From: Capra hircus | Taxonomy: Eukaryota; Chordata; Mammalia; Artiodactyla; Bovidae | Length of the DNA: 64,000 nucleotides | NCBI RefSeq assembly: GCF_001704415.2 | Contig: NC_030831.1 | Coordinates: forward strand, 47,476,134-47,540,133 | Direction of reading: 5' to 3' | In this document: piece by piece, positions 54,392 to 64,000 of the stretch | Layout of the letters: every line of letters begins with the position of its first letter | Position numbering within the stretch: position 1 is the stretch's first letter | Notes under the pieces: model-generated | The model's input: the letters and a program-made list of their open reading frames with translations, nothing else | Database searches by the model: none | What the model was told of the DNA's origin: nothing | Position numbers and translations under genes: made by a program

Positions 54392-56145
54392 AGTTCAGTT
54401 CAGTTCAGTCGCTCAGTCATGTCCGACTCTTTGCAACCTTGTGAATCGCAGCACGCCAGGCCTCCCTGTCCATCACCAACTCCTGGAGTTCACTCAGACT
54501 CATGTCCATCGAGTCAGTGATGCCATCCAGCCATCTCATCCTCTGTTGTCCCCTTCTCCTCCTGCCCCCAATCCCTCCCACCATCAGAGTCTTTTCCAGT
54601 GAGTCAACTCTTCACATGAGGTGGCCAAAGTACTGGAGCTTCAGCTTCAGCATCATTCCTTCCAAAGAAATCCCAGGGCTGATCTCCTTCAGAATGGGCT
54701 GGTTGGATCTCCTTGCAGTCCAAGGGACTCTCAAGAGTCTTCTCCAATACCACAGTTCAAAAGCATCCATTCTTCAGCGCTCAGCTTTCTTCACAGTCCA
54801 ACTCTCACATCCATACATGACCACAGGAAAAACCATAGCCTTGACTAGACGGACCTTTGTTGACAAAGTAATGTCTCTGCTTTTCAATATACTATCTAGG
54901 TTGGTCATAACTTTTCTTCCAAGGAGTAAGCGTCTTTTAATTCATGGCTGCAGTCACCATCTGCAGTGATTTTGGAGCCCAAAAAAATAAAGTCTGACAC
55001 TGTTTCCACTGTTTCCCCATCTATTTCCCATGAAGTGATGGGACCGGATGCCATGATCTTCATTTTCTGAACGTTGAGCTTTAAGCCAACTTTTTCGCTC
55101 TCCTCTTTCACTTTCATCAAGAGGCTTTTTAGTTCCTCCTCACTTTCTGCCATAAAGGTGGTGTCATCTGCATATCTGAGGTGATTGATACTTCTCCCGG
55201 CAATCTTGATTCCAGCTTGTGCTTCTTCCAGTCCAGCGTTTCTCATGGTGTAGTCTGCATAGAAGTTAAATAAGCAGGGTGACAATACACACCCTTGACA
55301 TACTCCATTTCCTATTTGGAACCAGTCTGTTGTTCCATGTCCAGTTCTAACTGTTGCTTCCTGACCTGCATATAGGTTTCTCAAGAGGCAGGTCAGGTGG
55401 TCTGGTATTCCCATCTCTTTGAGAATTTTCCACAATTTATTGTGATCCACAGTCAAAGGCTTTGGCATAGTCAATAAAGCAGAAATAGATGTTTTTCTGG
55501 AACTCTCCTGCTTTTTCGATGATCCAGCAGATGTTGGCAATTTGATCTCTGGTTCCTCTGCCTTTTCTAAAACCAGCTTGAACATCTGGAAGTTCACGGT
55601 TCACACATTGCTTAAGCCTGGCTTGGAGACTTTTGAGCATTCCTTTACTAGCTTGTGAGATGAGTACAATTGAGCGGTAGTTTGAGCATTCTTTGGCATT
55701 GCCTTTCTTTGGGATTGGAATGAAAACTGACCTTTTCCAGTCCTGAGGCCACTGCTGAGGCCACAGCAAATATGCCAAATTTGCTGGCATATTGAGTACA
55801 GCACTTTCACAGCATCATCCTTCAGGATTTGAAATAGTTCAACTGGAATTCCATCACCTCCACTAGTTTCGTTCATAGTGATGCTTCCTAAGGCCCACTT
55901 GACTTCACATTCCAGGATGTTTGGCTCTAGGTGAGTAATCACACCATCGTGATTATCTTGGTCATGAAGATCTTTTTTGTACAGTTCTTCCATGTATTCT
56001 TGCCACCTCTCCTGAATATCTTCTGCTTCTGTTAGGTCTATACCATTTCTGTCCTTTATCGAGCCCATCTTTTCATGAAATGTTCCCTTGGTATCTCTAA
56101 TTTTCTTGAAGAGATTTCTATTTCTACTTAGCCCTTAAGAGAGGA
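54392..56145 (-). mobile_element. BovB LINE, 1.75 kb, antisense
   Basis: The longest BovB here. From the 3' tail at left ('cagttcagttcagtcgctcagtcatg') it runs without insertion to the region between endonuclease and polymerase at right ('tttggtatctctaattttcttg' near 56088). 5'-truncated. The endonuclease domain is absent. Confidence 0.95.
54905..56068 (-). pseudogene. BovB reverse transcriptase, frameshifted
   Basis: Three overlapping frames together cover most of the RTE reverse transcriptase. From the 5' side: 56068-55601 (WQEYMEELYKKDLHD linker, GGDGIPVELF), 55790-55437 (DWKRSVFIPIPKKG, QAGFRKGRGTRDQ, FIDYAKAFD) and 55597-54905 (KLWKILKEMGIPDHL, DWFQIGNGV, catalytic YADD at 55163-55174). 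Breaks: a lesion near 55760, a 2-base loss in the TGTGTG-like site near 55453, and a 1-base loss near 54942. Not functional; mobile-element derived. Confidence 0.85.
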
Positions 56146-56162
56146 ATTCTACATCTTTTTTT

Positions 56163-56625
56163 AAAAATTGAAGTTTAATTTATAATATTGTGTTAGTTTC
56201 AAGTATATAGCAAAGTGATTCAGATATACATACATTTTCCATTATAGTTTATTGTAATATATTGAATACAATTCCCTATGCTATACAGTGGGCTTCCCAG
56301 GTGGTGCCGTGGTAAAGAATCCACCTGCCAATGCAGGAGACACAAGAGACTCTGGTTCAATCCCTGGGTCAGGAAAATCCTCTAGAGTAGAAAGTGGCAA
56401 TCCACTCCAGTATTCTTGCCGGGAAAATTCCGTGGACAGCGAGCCCTGGTGGGCTACCGCCCAGGGTAGCCCAGAGTTGGACACTAGTGAGCAAGCGGGC
56501 ACATCCACTATTCTGTAGGACCTTGTTGTCCATGTTGCATCCAGTAACTTGTGTCTGTGAATTCCAAACTCCTACTTTATCCCTCTGCATCCTTTCTCCT
56601 TTCTCCTTTGGTAATGATAAGTTTG
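56163..56625 (-). mobile_element. L1 3' UTR, antisense, split by Bov-tA
   Basis: 'attgaagtttaatttataatattgtgttagtttcaag', 'gcaaagtgattcagatatac', 'gaatacaattccctatgctatacag', then after the SINE 'aggaccttgttgtcc' and 'cctttggtaatgataagtttgg'. Directly joined to an oppositely oriented L1 piece. Confidence 0.88.
56281..56516 (+). mobile_element. Bov-tA SINE with duplication, inside L1
   Basis: SINE 56290-56507 flanked by CTATACAGT (56281-56289) and CTATTCTGT (56508-56516). tRNA head 'gtggtgccgtggtaaag'; tail 'gttggacactagtgagc'. Confidence 0.9.
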
Positions 56626-56823
56626 GAGATTCCTTAAAAACTAAAAATGGAGTTACCGTATGATCCAACAATCCCACTCCTGGGCATATATCTGGAGGAA
56701 ACTCTAATTCAAAACAGCACACGCATCCCTATGTTCATAGCAGCACTATTCACAACAGCAAAGACATGGAAGCAACCTAGGTGTCCGCTGACGGATGAAT
56801 AGATAAAGAAAATGTGGTACATG
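56626..56823 (+). mobile_element. L1 ORF2 end, inverted relative to its 3' UTR
   Basis: Sense ORF2 3' sequence: 'aaaactaaaaatggagttacc', 'gatccaacaatcccactcctggg', 'catggaagcaacctaggtg', 'gatgaatagataaag'. It abuts the antisense 3' UTR of 56163-56625, the structure expected of a 5'-inverted (twin-primed) L1. Confidence 0.88.
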
Positions 56824-57899
56824 TGTATCTTTTATTGACCCTCCAGCTTCCCCCAGGGAATGGGGCTGGAAATTATCAAGGACAAATTAAAGGAGGGGCT
56901 TTAGCTCATATATACATGTTACCTTCAAGGAAGGTGGCCATCCAGTCTCTTTGTCACAAAGTAAGGTATTAGGAGAACTCCTACAGCTCAACAGTGGGTA
57001 ACCCACCCTTACTACTCTAATCATAGCTGAGCTGATTCTGGTGCAGGGCACAACCTGGAGCAACCACGTAAGACCAGGCATTTGGTAACCCTGGAGTAGA
57101 CTGACATATTCTGCCATGTAGCATGCTGCAAATCAGCCCACCCAAATCTTCTTTTGGGGAAGAATGAATATTGACTGAACAAAGAGAAGCCAGATGGCAG
57201 AATGTGTGATTGCCTTCCTGAGGGATACTGAACTCTTTTTTCATTTCTCCACAAAACATGATGCACAATATCCATGTCTTAGAAGGGCTGCTGTGTCTTG
57301 GGAGAACTATGGCTACTAAGGACGTATCTGGAGCAATTCCACATTCCAAGATATCCTTCAACACACAGCTCCAAAACACACATCTCTTCCCTAGAAGCGC
57401 TTAGGAATCTGATGGTAGAGAAAGGGAAGGGGTCACAAAATGTTGTCTCTACCCTAGATCTATATCCACCCACAGGTAATTTCATAAATCTGGTATTGAC
57501 TACATTAAAAAAACAAAGCAGTTAATTCATTTCATTGATGTCACTGATTAGCTTACCATTGGTTCTTAATTATTGCGGTTCGGTAACAGTACCTTCAGGT
57601 TAACTCGGTGTGAGTTTTATGTAATTGTAGCACCAAACTCCTCTCTGTAGTCTTCTGCTTTTCCAGCTGGTTGGCCAGAACCGACTGTAACATGGTCATC
57701 GCCCATAACACAGAGTACTCAGAGGGCACTCAAAATGAGGGTGAGTGGCTCATCTCGTTATCCTTGTTGATCTGGCCCAGAGTTAGAATCCCTGCTGGTG
57801 ATATTACTTTTCAGTATATGGGGCCTGGGTTCATGCTATTGGAATGTCTCTTAATTAAGGATCTTTTTTTGTCTTATGCATAAATTAATCAAGGTAATT
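56824..57899. other. Unassigned; candidate CNE at right
   Basis: 56824-57540 unassigned, with frames of 70-120 codons on the minus strand lacking domains. 57540-57899 listed separately. Confidence 0.4.
57540..57899. promoter_or_regulatory. Candidate conserved noncoding element
   Basis: Repeat-free with homeodomain-type cores ('tgattagcttacc', 'gttcttaattattgcgg', 'tcttaattaaggatc', 'gcataaattaatcaagg') and retained CpGs ('gcggttcgg', 'actcgg', 'aaccgac', 'catcgcc'). Confidence 0.38.
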
Positions 57900-58040
57900 A
57901 TTGCAGCATTATTATTATTACATTATACTTATAGAGCACCTATCTCCAAGGTGCTTAAAGCAGTTTATAGATTTTTTTTAATCTAATGAACTCTAGCAGC
58001 CTCTAGGCAAGATGGAGAGCAGAGCAGGGATTATTAGAGC
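57900..58040 (-). repeat. MIR/L2-like remnant
   Basis: 'attatacttatagagcacctatctcc..gtgcttaaagcagtttatag' resembles the antisense MIR3/MIR terminus (taacatttatagagcactt…). Weak. Confidence 0.4.
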
Positions 58041-58645
58041 CACACTCTAGTTGGAGAAAATGGGTCAGGCCAGAAGTAGGGGTGGTTGCTGGTTGCTGCA
58101 AAAATAACTCCCTTAGATTCACTTATACGCTCGTGTCCATGTTCCCCCTGTCGACGGAGGTATGGGGTGTGGGGACACCTGCTGTTGGCTGTGGTAGAAA
58201 GGTGTCCCTTCTTTATCTGCAGAAGCTATAGTCAGATAGCACCTCTGGATCCCAGAGAGCTCAAGTAGGCTTAGAAAGCAGACCAGAAATAGTTTCTCCT
58301 CCCCCTCTTCCCCCTTTTCCTTCCTGACCTTCCCTGATGTAGTGCTCCTTTGCGGAGCTGGAAGCAAAGGGTGCAAGGAGAGAGGAGAAGACTTCCTCCG
58401 CCCTTGGCATCAGCACACCTCCGTTTACCGTGGCCCTGACTTCAGTCATCATGATTTCACATCTTGCTCTGAGGAACCTAGTTCTTTGGGAATGGCAGAG
58501 AACTGGGATGGCACAGAGCAGAGCCTAAGGGCTCTGAGGGAGACCCAAGTGCTGATGAAGATGGGGTGGGGTGGGGCATTTCCAGTCCACTCGTCCCTGT
58601 CTAGGGGGCAGCATCGTGTAAGAGCCCCGAGCTAAAAGTTCCTGT
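58041..58645. other. Unassigned DNA
   Basis: Nothing recognised; the right part has a 'ggggtggggtggggc' patch at 58563-58577. Confidence 0.4.
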
Positions 58646-58828
58646 ATTCAGTACTGTGTGTGTGTGTGTGTGCGTATGTGTGTGTGTGCGCGCACTACGT
58701 CAATTCAGTCGTGTCCGACTCTGTGCGACCCCATGGACCTCAGCCCACCAGGTTCCTCTGTCCATGGGATTCTCCAGGCAAAAATACTGGAGTGGGTTGC
58801 CATTTCCTTCTGCAGGATTTAGTACTGT
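58646..58828 (-). mobile_element. Bov-A-type SINE with (GT)n tail and duplication
   Basis: Insertion flanked by ATTCAGTACTGT (58646-58657) and ATTTAGTACTGT (58817-58828). The left end is a (GT)n/(GC) run (58658-58693), that is, the SINE 3' tail as (CA)n on the minus strand; then antisense BovB-derived body 'cagtcgtgtccgactctgtg' to 'gttgccatttccttctgca'. The tRNA head is absent. Confidence 0.92.
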
Positions 58829-59239
58829 AGATAATGGTAGCAACAAATAATATCAAGAAGGCAATCATGCAGATGTATTCCCAGGTACAGATAATAGGTT
58901 TCTCTCCTCTCTCGCAAGATTACTGGGCCATGCTTGGCTGTCAGCATCCACTTTGTTTTAGCCCAGGAGAATATAGTGGCTACTCATCAGAATGTAAGAA
59001 AATCATGGTGCCCGCAGGGTAAACAATCGGTAACTGACAATGAGCAAAGAGCATCTAGTGACGTATTCAGTAACTGTGGAGTCTCTGCCTCCAGGAGACC
59101 CTCATTCATTTCATTAAGCAGATATAATTCACAGCAATCCACGTGTTCCCTCAACAGAGAAAATTTCTTCCCTTTCCTCTCCTCTGTCTGGCTTAGTCAA
59201 GACTCAAATCAGATAGCACTGGTTCATTTCACAATTATT
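58829..59239. other. Unassigned DNA
   Basis: Nothing recognised. Confidence 0.4.
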
Positions 59240-59458
59240 TGTGACAGTAATCCATTTACCTTAAGGATCAGGCACTGTTCTGGGCACTGGGGTAGAGAAA
59301 TGATAAAACAGATTTTTTAAAAAATCCTTGTTCTCACAGGGCAGGGAAGTAGGGAGGACAGAAAATAAGGAAATAACAAATTATCCAACAAGTTAGAAAG
59401 CTATAAGTGCCATGGATAAACATTAAAGGAGGGAAAAGTTAATAGGGCATCCTGATCG
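59240..59458 (-). repeat. L2 3' UTR, antisense (copy spans to 61375)
   Basis: 'caggcactgttctgggcactggggtagag', 'cttgttctcacagggcaggg', 'gaggacagaaaataagg' are the antisense L2 3' UTR. First part of a copy later split by BovB, L1 and Bov-A insertions. Confidence 0.75.
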
Positions 59459-59823
59459 ATATTGTTGTTCAGTCTCTCAGTCATGTCCGACTCTGCGGCC
59501 CCAGGGACTGCAGCACACCAGGCCTCCCTGTCCTTCACCATCTCCTGAAGCTTGCTCAAACTCATGTCCATTGAGTCAGTGATGCCATCCAACCATCTCA
59601 TCCTCTGTCATCCCCTTCTCCTCCTGCCTTCAATCTTTCCCAACCTGATGGTCTTTTCCAATGAGTCAGTTCTTCACATCAAATGGCCAAAGTATTGGAG
59701 TTTCAGCTTCAGCATCAGTCCTTCCAATGAATATTCAGGACTGAGTTCCTTTGGGATGGACTGGTTTGATCTCCTGGCAGTCCAAGGGGCTCTCAAAAGT
59801 CTTCTCCAATACCACAGTTGAAC
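59459..59823 (-). mobile_element. BovB 3' tail fragment in L2
   Basis: Antisense BovB from 'gttcagtctctcagtcatg' through 'gccaaagtattggag' to 'cttctccaataccacagttg'. 5'-truncated. Confidence 0.93.
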
Positions 59824-59975
59824 AATTTTAATAGGATATTTATTGAAGACTTCTGAGCAAAAATTTAAAGGAGATGGAAGAGTGAACCTTGCAGGTGTAA
59901 GAAAATATTGCAACTAAAGGGAATGGGAAGTGCAAGGCACCAAGACCAGAGGATGGCTGACTCCTCCAAGGAAAA
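59824..59975 (-). repeat. L2 continuation
   Basis: 'gaagacttctgagcaaaaatttaaagg', 'gaatgggaagtgcaaggcacc' continue the antisense L2 3' region. Confidence 0.5.
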
Positions 59976-59989
59976 ACAAGAAGTGGGGT

Positions 59990-60302
59990 GACTATCAAAA
60001 ATAAATGTTTAACAAGCATTGGCAAGGATATGGAGAAATTGGAATCCTTGTTTGTAGCTGGTGGGAATGTAAAATGGTACTGTTGCTATGGAAAACATTT
60101 TGGCAGTTCCTCAAAAATTAAACATAAAATTACCATATGAACCATCAATTCTACTCCTAGAGACACACTCAAAGGAATTCAAAGCAGTAACTTGAACAGA
60201 TACCTGTATGCCAATGTTTATTGGTGGAAACAACCCAAATGCCCATCAACAGATGAATTTTACAACAAACATGGTCTATCCATATGGTGGAATATTATGC
60301 AA
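59990..60302 (+). mobile_element. L1M ORF2 3' fragment
   Basis: 'gcattggcaaggatatggagaaattgg', 'tgtaaaatggtactgttgc', 'gcccatcaacagatgaattt', 'ccatatggtggaatattatgc' in sense L1 order. Splits the L2. Confidence 0.85.
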
Positions 60303-61375
60303 CAGATCTCCATAAGGACCTTGGCTTGGACTCTAGGATGGTAATCATGTGGGGGAAGGGGAAGGAGCTGAGGAGTAACCCGGTTAGAACATTTTAGCAG
60401 GTTTCTATGTTAAGAGTCAAAAAAAGAGGCGCAAAGATGGAAGCAGAGAAACAAATAAAGAGGAGGCCATTGCCATGCTCTGGGTAAGAGATGGCATGGT
60501 TTGGTGGTGGCAGTGGATGTGATAGGAAGAGATGATGTTCTAGATGTAATTTTCAGGTGAACATAAATATAGTTGCTGATGAATATTGGATATGAGAGAA
60601 AGAGAAGAGTTAAGATAGTCTGAAAGTTTTTTGACCTGAGCGACTGGAAGGATGGTGTTAGTTACCAGTAACTGAATAGAAAGTATATCATCCCGCTATG
60701 CTGCAGTCCATGGGGTTGCACAGAGTCGGACACGACTGAAGCGACTTAGCAGCAGCAGCAGCATACAGGTTGGGGGATCAGGAGATCAATAACTCATACA
60801 GGACATGGAAAGTTTGAAATGGAAACTTTCCGAGTAGAGATATCTAGACGGTAGTTGAATATATAAACCTTGAATTGAGAGAGAAGTTCAGACTAGAGTT
60901 AAAATGTTTAGAGACCTCAGCATATAGTTAAGTCCACCAAAGGAGGGAGTGTAGATAGAGAACGAGAGCTCCAAGAACTGAGCCCCAGAGGGCCCAGGGT
61001 CAAGTGGTCAATGCGATGAGAAGGCAGAGAAGCAGCAGCCAGTACAAAGGGAGAAAAACAGAAGCATGGGGGCCCCTGGCAACCGAGAGTGGAAAGCATT
61101 TCTTGGAGAAAGTGTCACCACCTGTGTTCAATACTGCTGAGAGTTTGAATAAATGAGGACTGAGAACTGGCTATTAGATCTAGAAATATTATGACTTGGC
61201 AAGAATAGTTTCAGTGGGAGGAGGAGGTAAAAGCCTCAGTGGGGCAAGTTCAAGTGAGAATGGAAGGGGAGGAATTGGAGACAGCAAGTAGAGAGAAGAC
61301 TTTGGAAGAGTTTTGCTAAAAAGTGGGCCAGAGAAATGGGGCGGTAGATGGAGAAGTGGAGGGGCCTCATTCTTT
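60303..61375 (-). repeat. L2 LINE internal region with RT motif
   Basis: About 1 kb of antisense L2, including coding sequence. On the minus strand 61329-61346 encodes YRPISL, a conserved block of CR1/L2-clade reverse transcriptases, followed by AHFLAKLF. Further landmarks: 'gacctgagcgactggaaggatgg', 'gagggagtgtagatagagaac', 'aatgaggactgagaactgg'. Interrupted by a Bov-A tail at 60699-60762. Confidence 0.75.
60699..60762 (+). mobile_element. Bov-A2 3' end fragment
   Basis: 'gctgcagtccatggggttgcacagagtcggacacgac' plus an (AGC)n tail; only the last 64 bp of the SINE. No clear duplication. Confidence 0.88.
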
Positions 61376-61389
61376 CTGGTTTGCCCAAC

Positions 61390-61500
61390 TGCCCCTCTTT
61401 GAGTTCACACTCTTACCTCCCCAAATAGACTGTGAGCTCCTTGAGGTCAGGAAGTGTATCTCACTCCTTCCTGCGTCCCTATCAGCAAATGTTTGCTATA
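61390..61500 (+). repeat. L2 3' UTR, sense
   Basis: 'tccccaaatagactgtgagctccttgaggtcaggaagtgtatctc' is the L2 3' UTR landmark in sense, opposite to the adjacent L2. Confidence 0.7.
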
Positions 61501-61599
61501 TTGAAATACAGACTTGAGTATAGTCATCTTGATTTCCCGAGGAGTAAAATTTGGTGGGGAAACAGGGAATGTATAGCAAGCTGTCTGCTCTGTACTAAA

Positions 61600-61770
61600 G
61601 CCTGCACCATGTATCAACTCAGTTAACCCTCTCAACACCTTTATGAAATGTATTCTGTTGCTGACCCCATTTTCCAGATGAGAAAAATTAAAGGACTTAG
61701 AATTTAGGTTAATCGGTAAGACTATGGAGCATATGAGGAGCCATGTGGCTCTGAACCCCATGCTGACACT
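61600..61770 (-). repeat. MIR SINE remnant
   Basis: 'cagttaaccctctcaacacc', 'gctgaccccattttccagatgag', 'gctctgaaccccatgctg' match antisense MIR in order. Confidence 0.75.
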
Positions 61771-61989
61771 GCGTCCTCCTCTTCTAAGAGTCTCGGGATT
61801 TTAGGAAAAGGCAACAAAACTTGCTTTTACTCCCATTTGATGGGCTGGTGTTCTCTGTGTAACGATCCACTCAGCTGGAAGGAAGGAACAAGTTCTTGGT
61901 TCCACCTTTGAAACTAAAGAACTATTCTTCAGGAGGTTGTACAGCCATCATGTGTGTCCTTAGACGAGTCATTAACACACAGCAGTGTA

Positions 61990-62178
61990 CACTTTGGCTG
62001 CAGTGCGTGCACGCTCTAGTTGTGGCATGCGGGCTCCAGAGCACGAGGGCTCAGTAGCTGGTGTGCGGGCTCAGTTGCCCCACTGTTGTGGGACCCTAGT
62101 TCGCCAGCCAGGGATCAAGCCTGAGTCCTCCGCATTAGAAGGTGGATTCTTAACCACTGGAGCACCGGGGAACTCCCA
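61990..62178 (-). mobile_element. CHR-type tRNA SINE
   Basis: 'ctagttgtggcatgcgggctccagagc', 'gccagggatcaagcctgag', 'gattcttaaccactggagcacc' is an antisense cetartiodactyl CHR SINE; the tRNA-derived head is at the right end. Confidence 0.88.
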
Positions 62179-63155
62179 CAGGTGCCGCTTTCTTGACTCC
62201 ACCAAACTGCCCAAGGGCTTGCTTTGTGACCATGCCATCCTGGGATATTCTCACTTATCTTTCCAGGAGGCCCCCACTATGACCTGTACTCTAATCCCAA
62301 AGTAGGAAGTAGCTTACTCAGCCTTTACTTTTTCATGTGCCCATAGACATATACAGTCACGCTTCATTTCCTGCCTCTCTGGAAGGTACTGATCCCAGGC
62401 AGGCACCAACATCTCTTCGGTTACATCCATCAAACAGAATCTTCCTAAAGCAGTTTAGGCCTCCCTGCCTTCTTTAGAGAGTAAACTGAGTGTGAGTTGG
62501 GCTTTTAATTCTGCGGCACCTGCAAATAGGCTTGAGAATGTGGGGTGCCCAGTGTGGACCTTCCGTGCGAATGCTCAATCAATACTGATGCAACAATAAG
62601 GCCAGAACACCATAGATTGTTCCTAACTTAGTGCCCCATTTTCTCACAGTTAGCATGTTTGGTCCTTAAATGTTCTTTGAATGAAAGAATGAAGAGATGA
62701 ATCTGTACTGAGCTGCAATGCACTAATTCCCTCAAAAGCTAAGAAAGTCCTTAGGGCTCCTTGCCCATCTCTGCATACACACGCGCACCCTTCACTCTCA
62801 GTTCATTTCTGCTTTCTGAAGTCTCCAGTCCCTTCCCTCCTTCAGGGGTTCCACTGTCATGTTTCACTGCAGTCAGGGCCTACCTCTGGCAGCAGCTTCC
62901 CGTCTCACTTCAGCAGTTCTGATCTATTAATCATCCAAAGACCAGATAATTGATCTCCCTTCGGCAGTACCCAGGTAAAGGAAAGGTGCCTGAACTCTGA
63001 GATGGAGCCTAAGAAGTTTTCCTACTGATAAAATGCTTGAGTTTCTGTGTATCAATAGGTGAAACCTACTTTGGCTAGGACTTACCATTTACTTATTCAT
63101 TAATTCAAAACATATTTGGTTCCAAACATTTGGGACCACTGGGTAACCAAGTTAC

Positions 63156-63173
63156 AAAAAAAAAAAAAAAAAA
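63156..63173 (+). repeat. A18 homopolymer
   Basis: Uninterrupted A-run; the upstream sequence does not match a retroelement I recognise, so it may be a simple repeat. Confidence 0.85.
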
Positions 63174-63929
63174 GAAATTTCACCTTAAAAGTGATGTAGG
63201 TGCTGTACTAGTCTAAAAACACCAGTATTGACATCTTTGCTGTGGTATGAATGGATTTTAAGAGACACTCTTAATTCAAGCCTTTGCTATTTTCAGTCCT
63301 AATGTCCAAATGGGGAGGTAGGAAAGATGATCATTTTTCAGCTCCAAAATTATAATTTATTGAGGTTTTAGTCCTTGGAATTTCTTTAATGCTAATAGCT
63401 TCTGAGGAGTAAATCGAACCTGCCCTTGGATTTTCCTCATCTGGTACATCAAGCAAGGACTGAGGCTTAATTAACATTTCTTGGTATCAACACTTCTAAT
63501 CAAGGCACACCACACGACTCAAGCCAACAGCGTGCGTTCTCCGTACACCAGTTGTTAACAAGGCCTAGGTTGGAGGACCTTCTTCCCCAGGTCTTTCAGC
63601 CTGAGCTTCTGATGGCATGTGTCCCCAGGTTACTGAGGAAGCCAGTCTCATCCCTTAGACTCAGCTGTCCTCTGCTTCGGGTCTGCTGGCCCTCTGTGAC
63701 ACCCTGATATCTAAATATATAAATGTGCAAAGACAGTTAACTAGGACTTATTTGTGCCTTGGGAATTAAAAAAAAAGTAATTAACTGGTATTTTTAACGC
63801 ATTTTCTCTTTACAGGGTGATCTAGTTAAACGGTTCAGTTATAAGATCAGGGAATTTGGTACCTTTTGAAATAGCCCATCCAAAGTTACCTTAATGGGCT
63901 GGTAGCTTGTGCTTTGTCTCCTGGAGAAG

Positions 63930-64000
63930 CTAACGGGGAGAGCAGACGTGGTCCGAGGAGCAAGTGGAGACAGATCCAAGCGCCCCCGGCTCGGGAGGGT
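63930..64000. promoter_or_regulatory. Possible start of a CpG-rich region
   Basis: Six CpGs in about 70 bp ('taacgg', 'gacgtg', 'tccgag', 'agcgcccccggctcggg') after tens of kilobases of CpG-poor DNA. It could be the shore of a CpG island continuing beyond the window. Confidence 0.35.

Larger units (their letters stand above)
62179..64000. other. 1.8 kb single-copy-looking DNA, CpG-rich at edge
   Basis: No repeat recognised except an 18-base A-run (63156-63173). 63440-63560 and 63770-63890 carry TTAATTAAC-type motifs and retained CpGs. 'ttttctctttacag' ending at 63815 has the form of a splice acceptor but no supported exon follows. The last 70 bp hold six CpGs. Confidence 0.45.

Noticed and set aside
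62942..62975. U6-like 'cttcggcagtac' string
   Set aside because: Only a dozen bases resemble U6 snRNA; the rest of the gene and the promoter elements are missing.
63802..63830. Coding exon after the acceptor-like 'tttctctttacag'
   Set aside because: No open, conserved-looking frame or donor site follows; kept only as a low-weight remark on the window edge.

Overview
The window is nuclear DNA from a bovid ruminant (cattle, sheep or goat type). The evidence is the interspersed repeats: many 3'-anchored copies of the RTE-type LINE BovB, the SINEs Bov-tA, Bov-A2 and ART2-like composites built on its 3' tail, and CHR-type tRNA SINEs shared with other cetartiodactyls. Older mammalian layers lie beneath: L1M, L2, MIR, MaLR/MLT1-like LTRs, Tigger and MER5-type DNA transposons. 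I found no host protein-coding exon, tRNA, rRNA, snRNA or CRISPR array. Every long open frame I could explain is a LINE reverse transcriptase remnant, a transposase remnant, or the antisense of BovB or Bov-tA. Family names come from recognising consensus features by eye, so boundaries of old elements are approximate.

Layout. 1-650: BovB 3' end. 650-3.5 kb: low-repeat DNA with a paired octamer/TATA arrangement. 3.56-5.68 kb: nested L2/MLT1/Tigger1/SINE stack. 6.2-9.5 kb: L1M split by an ART2-like SINE, then the best BovB reverse transcriptase frame. 9.9-13.5 kb: mostly single-copy, with a G-quadruplex motif. 13.5-19.1 kb: Bov-tA SINEs, LTR remnants, L2 and an L1 3' end. 19-27 kb: sparse MIR/L2 with two repeat-free, homeodomain-site-rich blocks. 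27.5-29 kb: BovB carrying a Bov-A2. 29-32.4 kb: old LINE, LTRs, SINEs. 32.9-38.2 kb: L1-dense block with a Tigger insertion flanked by TA. 38.5-46.4 kb: mixed low-repeat DNA, an MLT1 split by an internally deleted BovB, and an LTR-like repeat. 46.4-49.4 kb: L2 with a CHR SINE, then opposed LTR pieces. 49.7-50.95 kb: the longest repeat-free AT-rich block, a candidate conserved regulatory element. 51-56.8 kb: SINEs, two BovB copies (one 1.75 kb) and an L1 with 5' inversion. 56.8-64 kb: an L2 over 2 kb long that other repeats have split, a CHR SINE, then single-copy DNA turning GC- and CpG-rich at the right edge.

How it works together: no operon or gene pathway is visible. The biology is a retrotransposon genealogy: BovB supplied the machinery, and its 3' tail was copied into the Bov-tA, Bov-A2 and ART2 SINEs, which inserted into older elements and left readable target-site duplications. 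The repeat-free islands are the most plausible host functional DNA (distal enhancers of a gene outside the window), but this rests on composition and motif content only.
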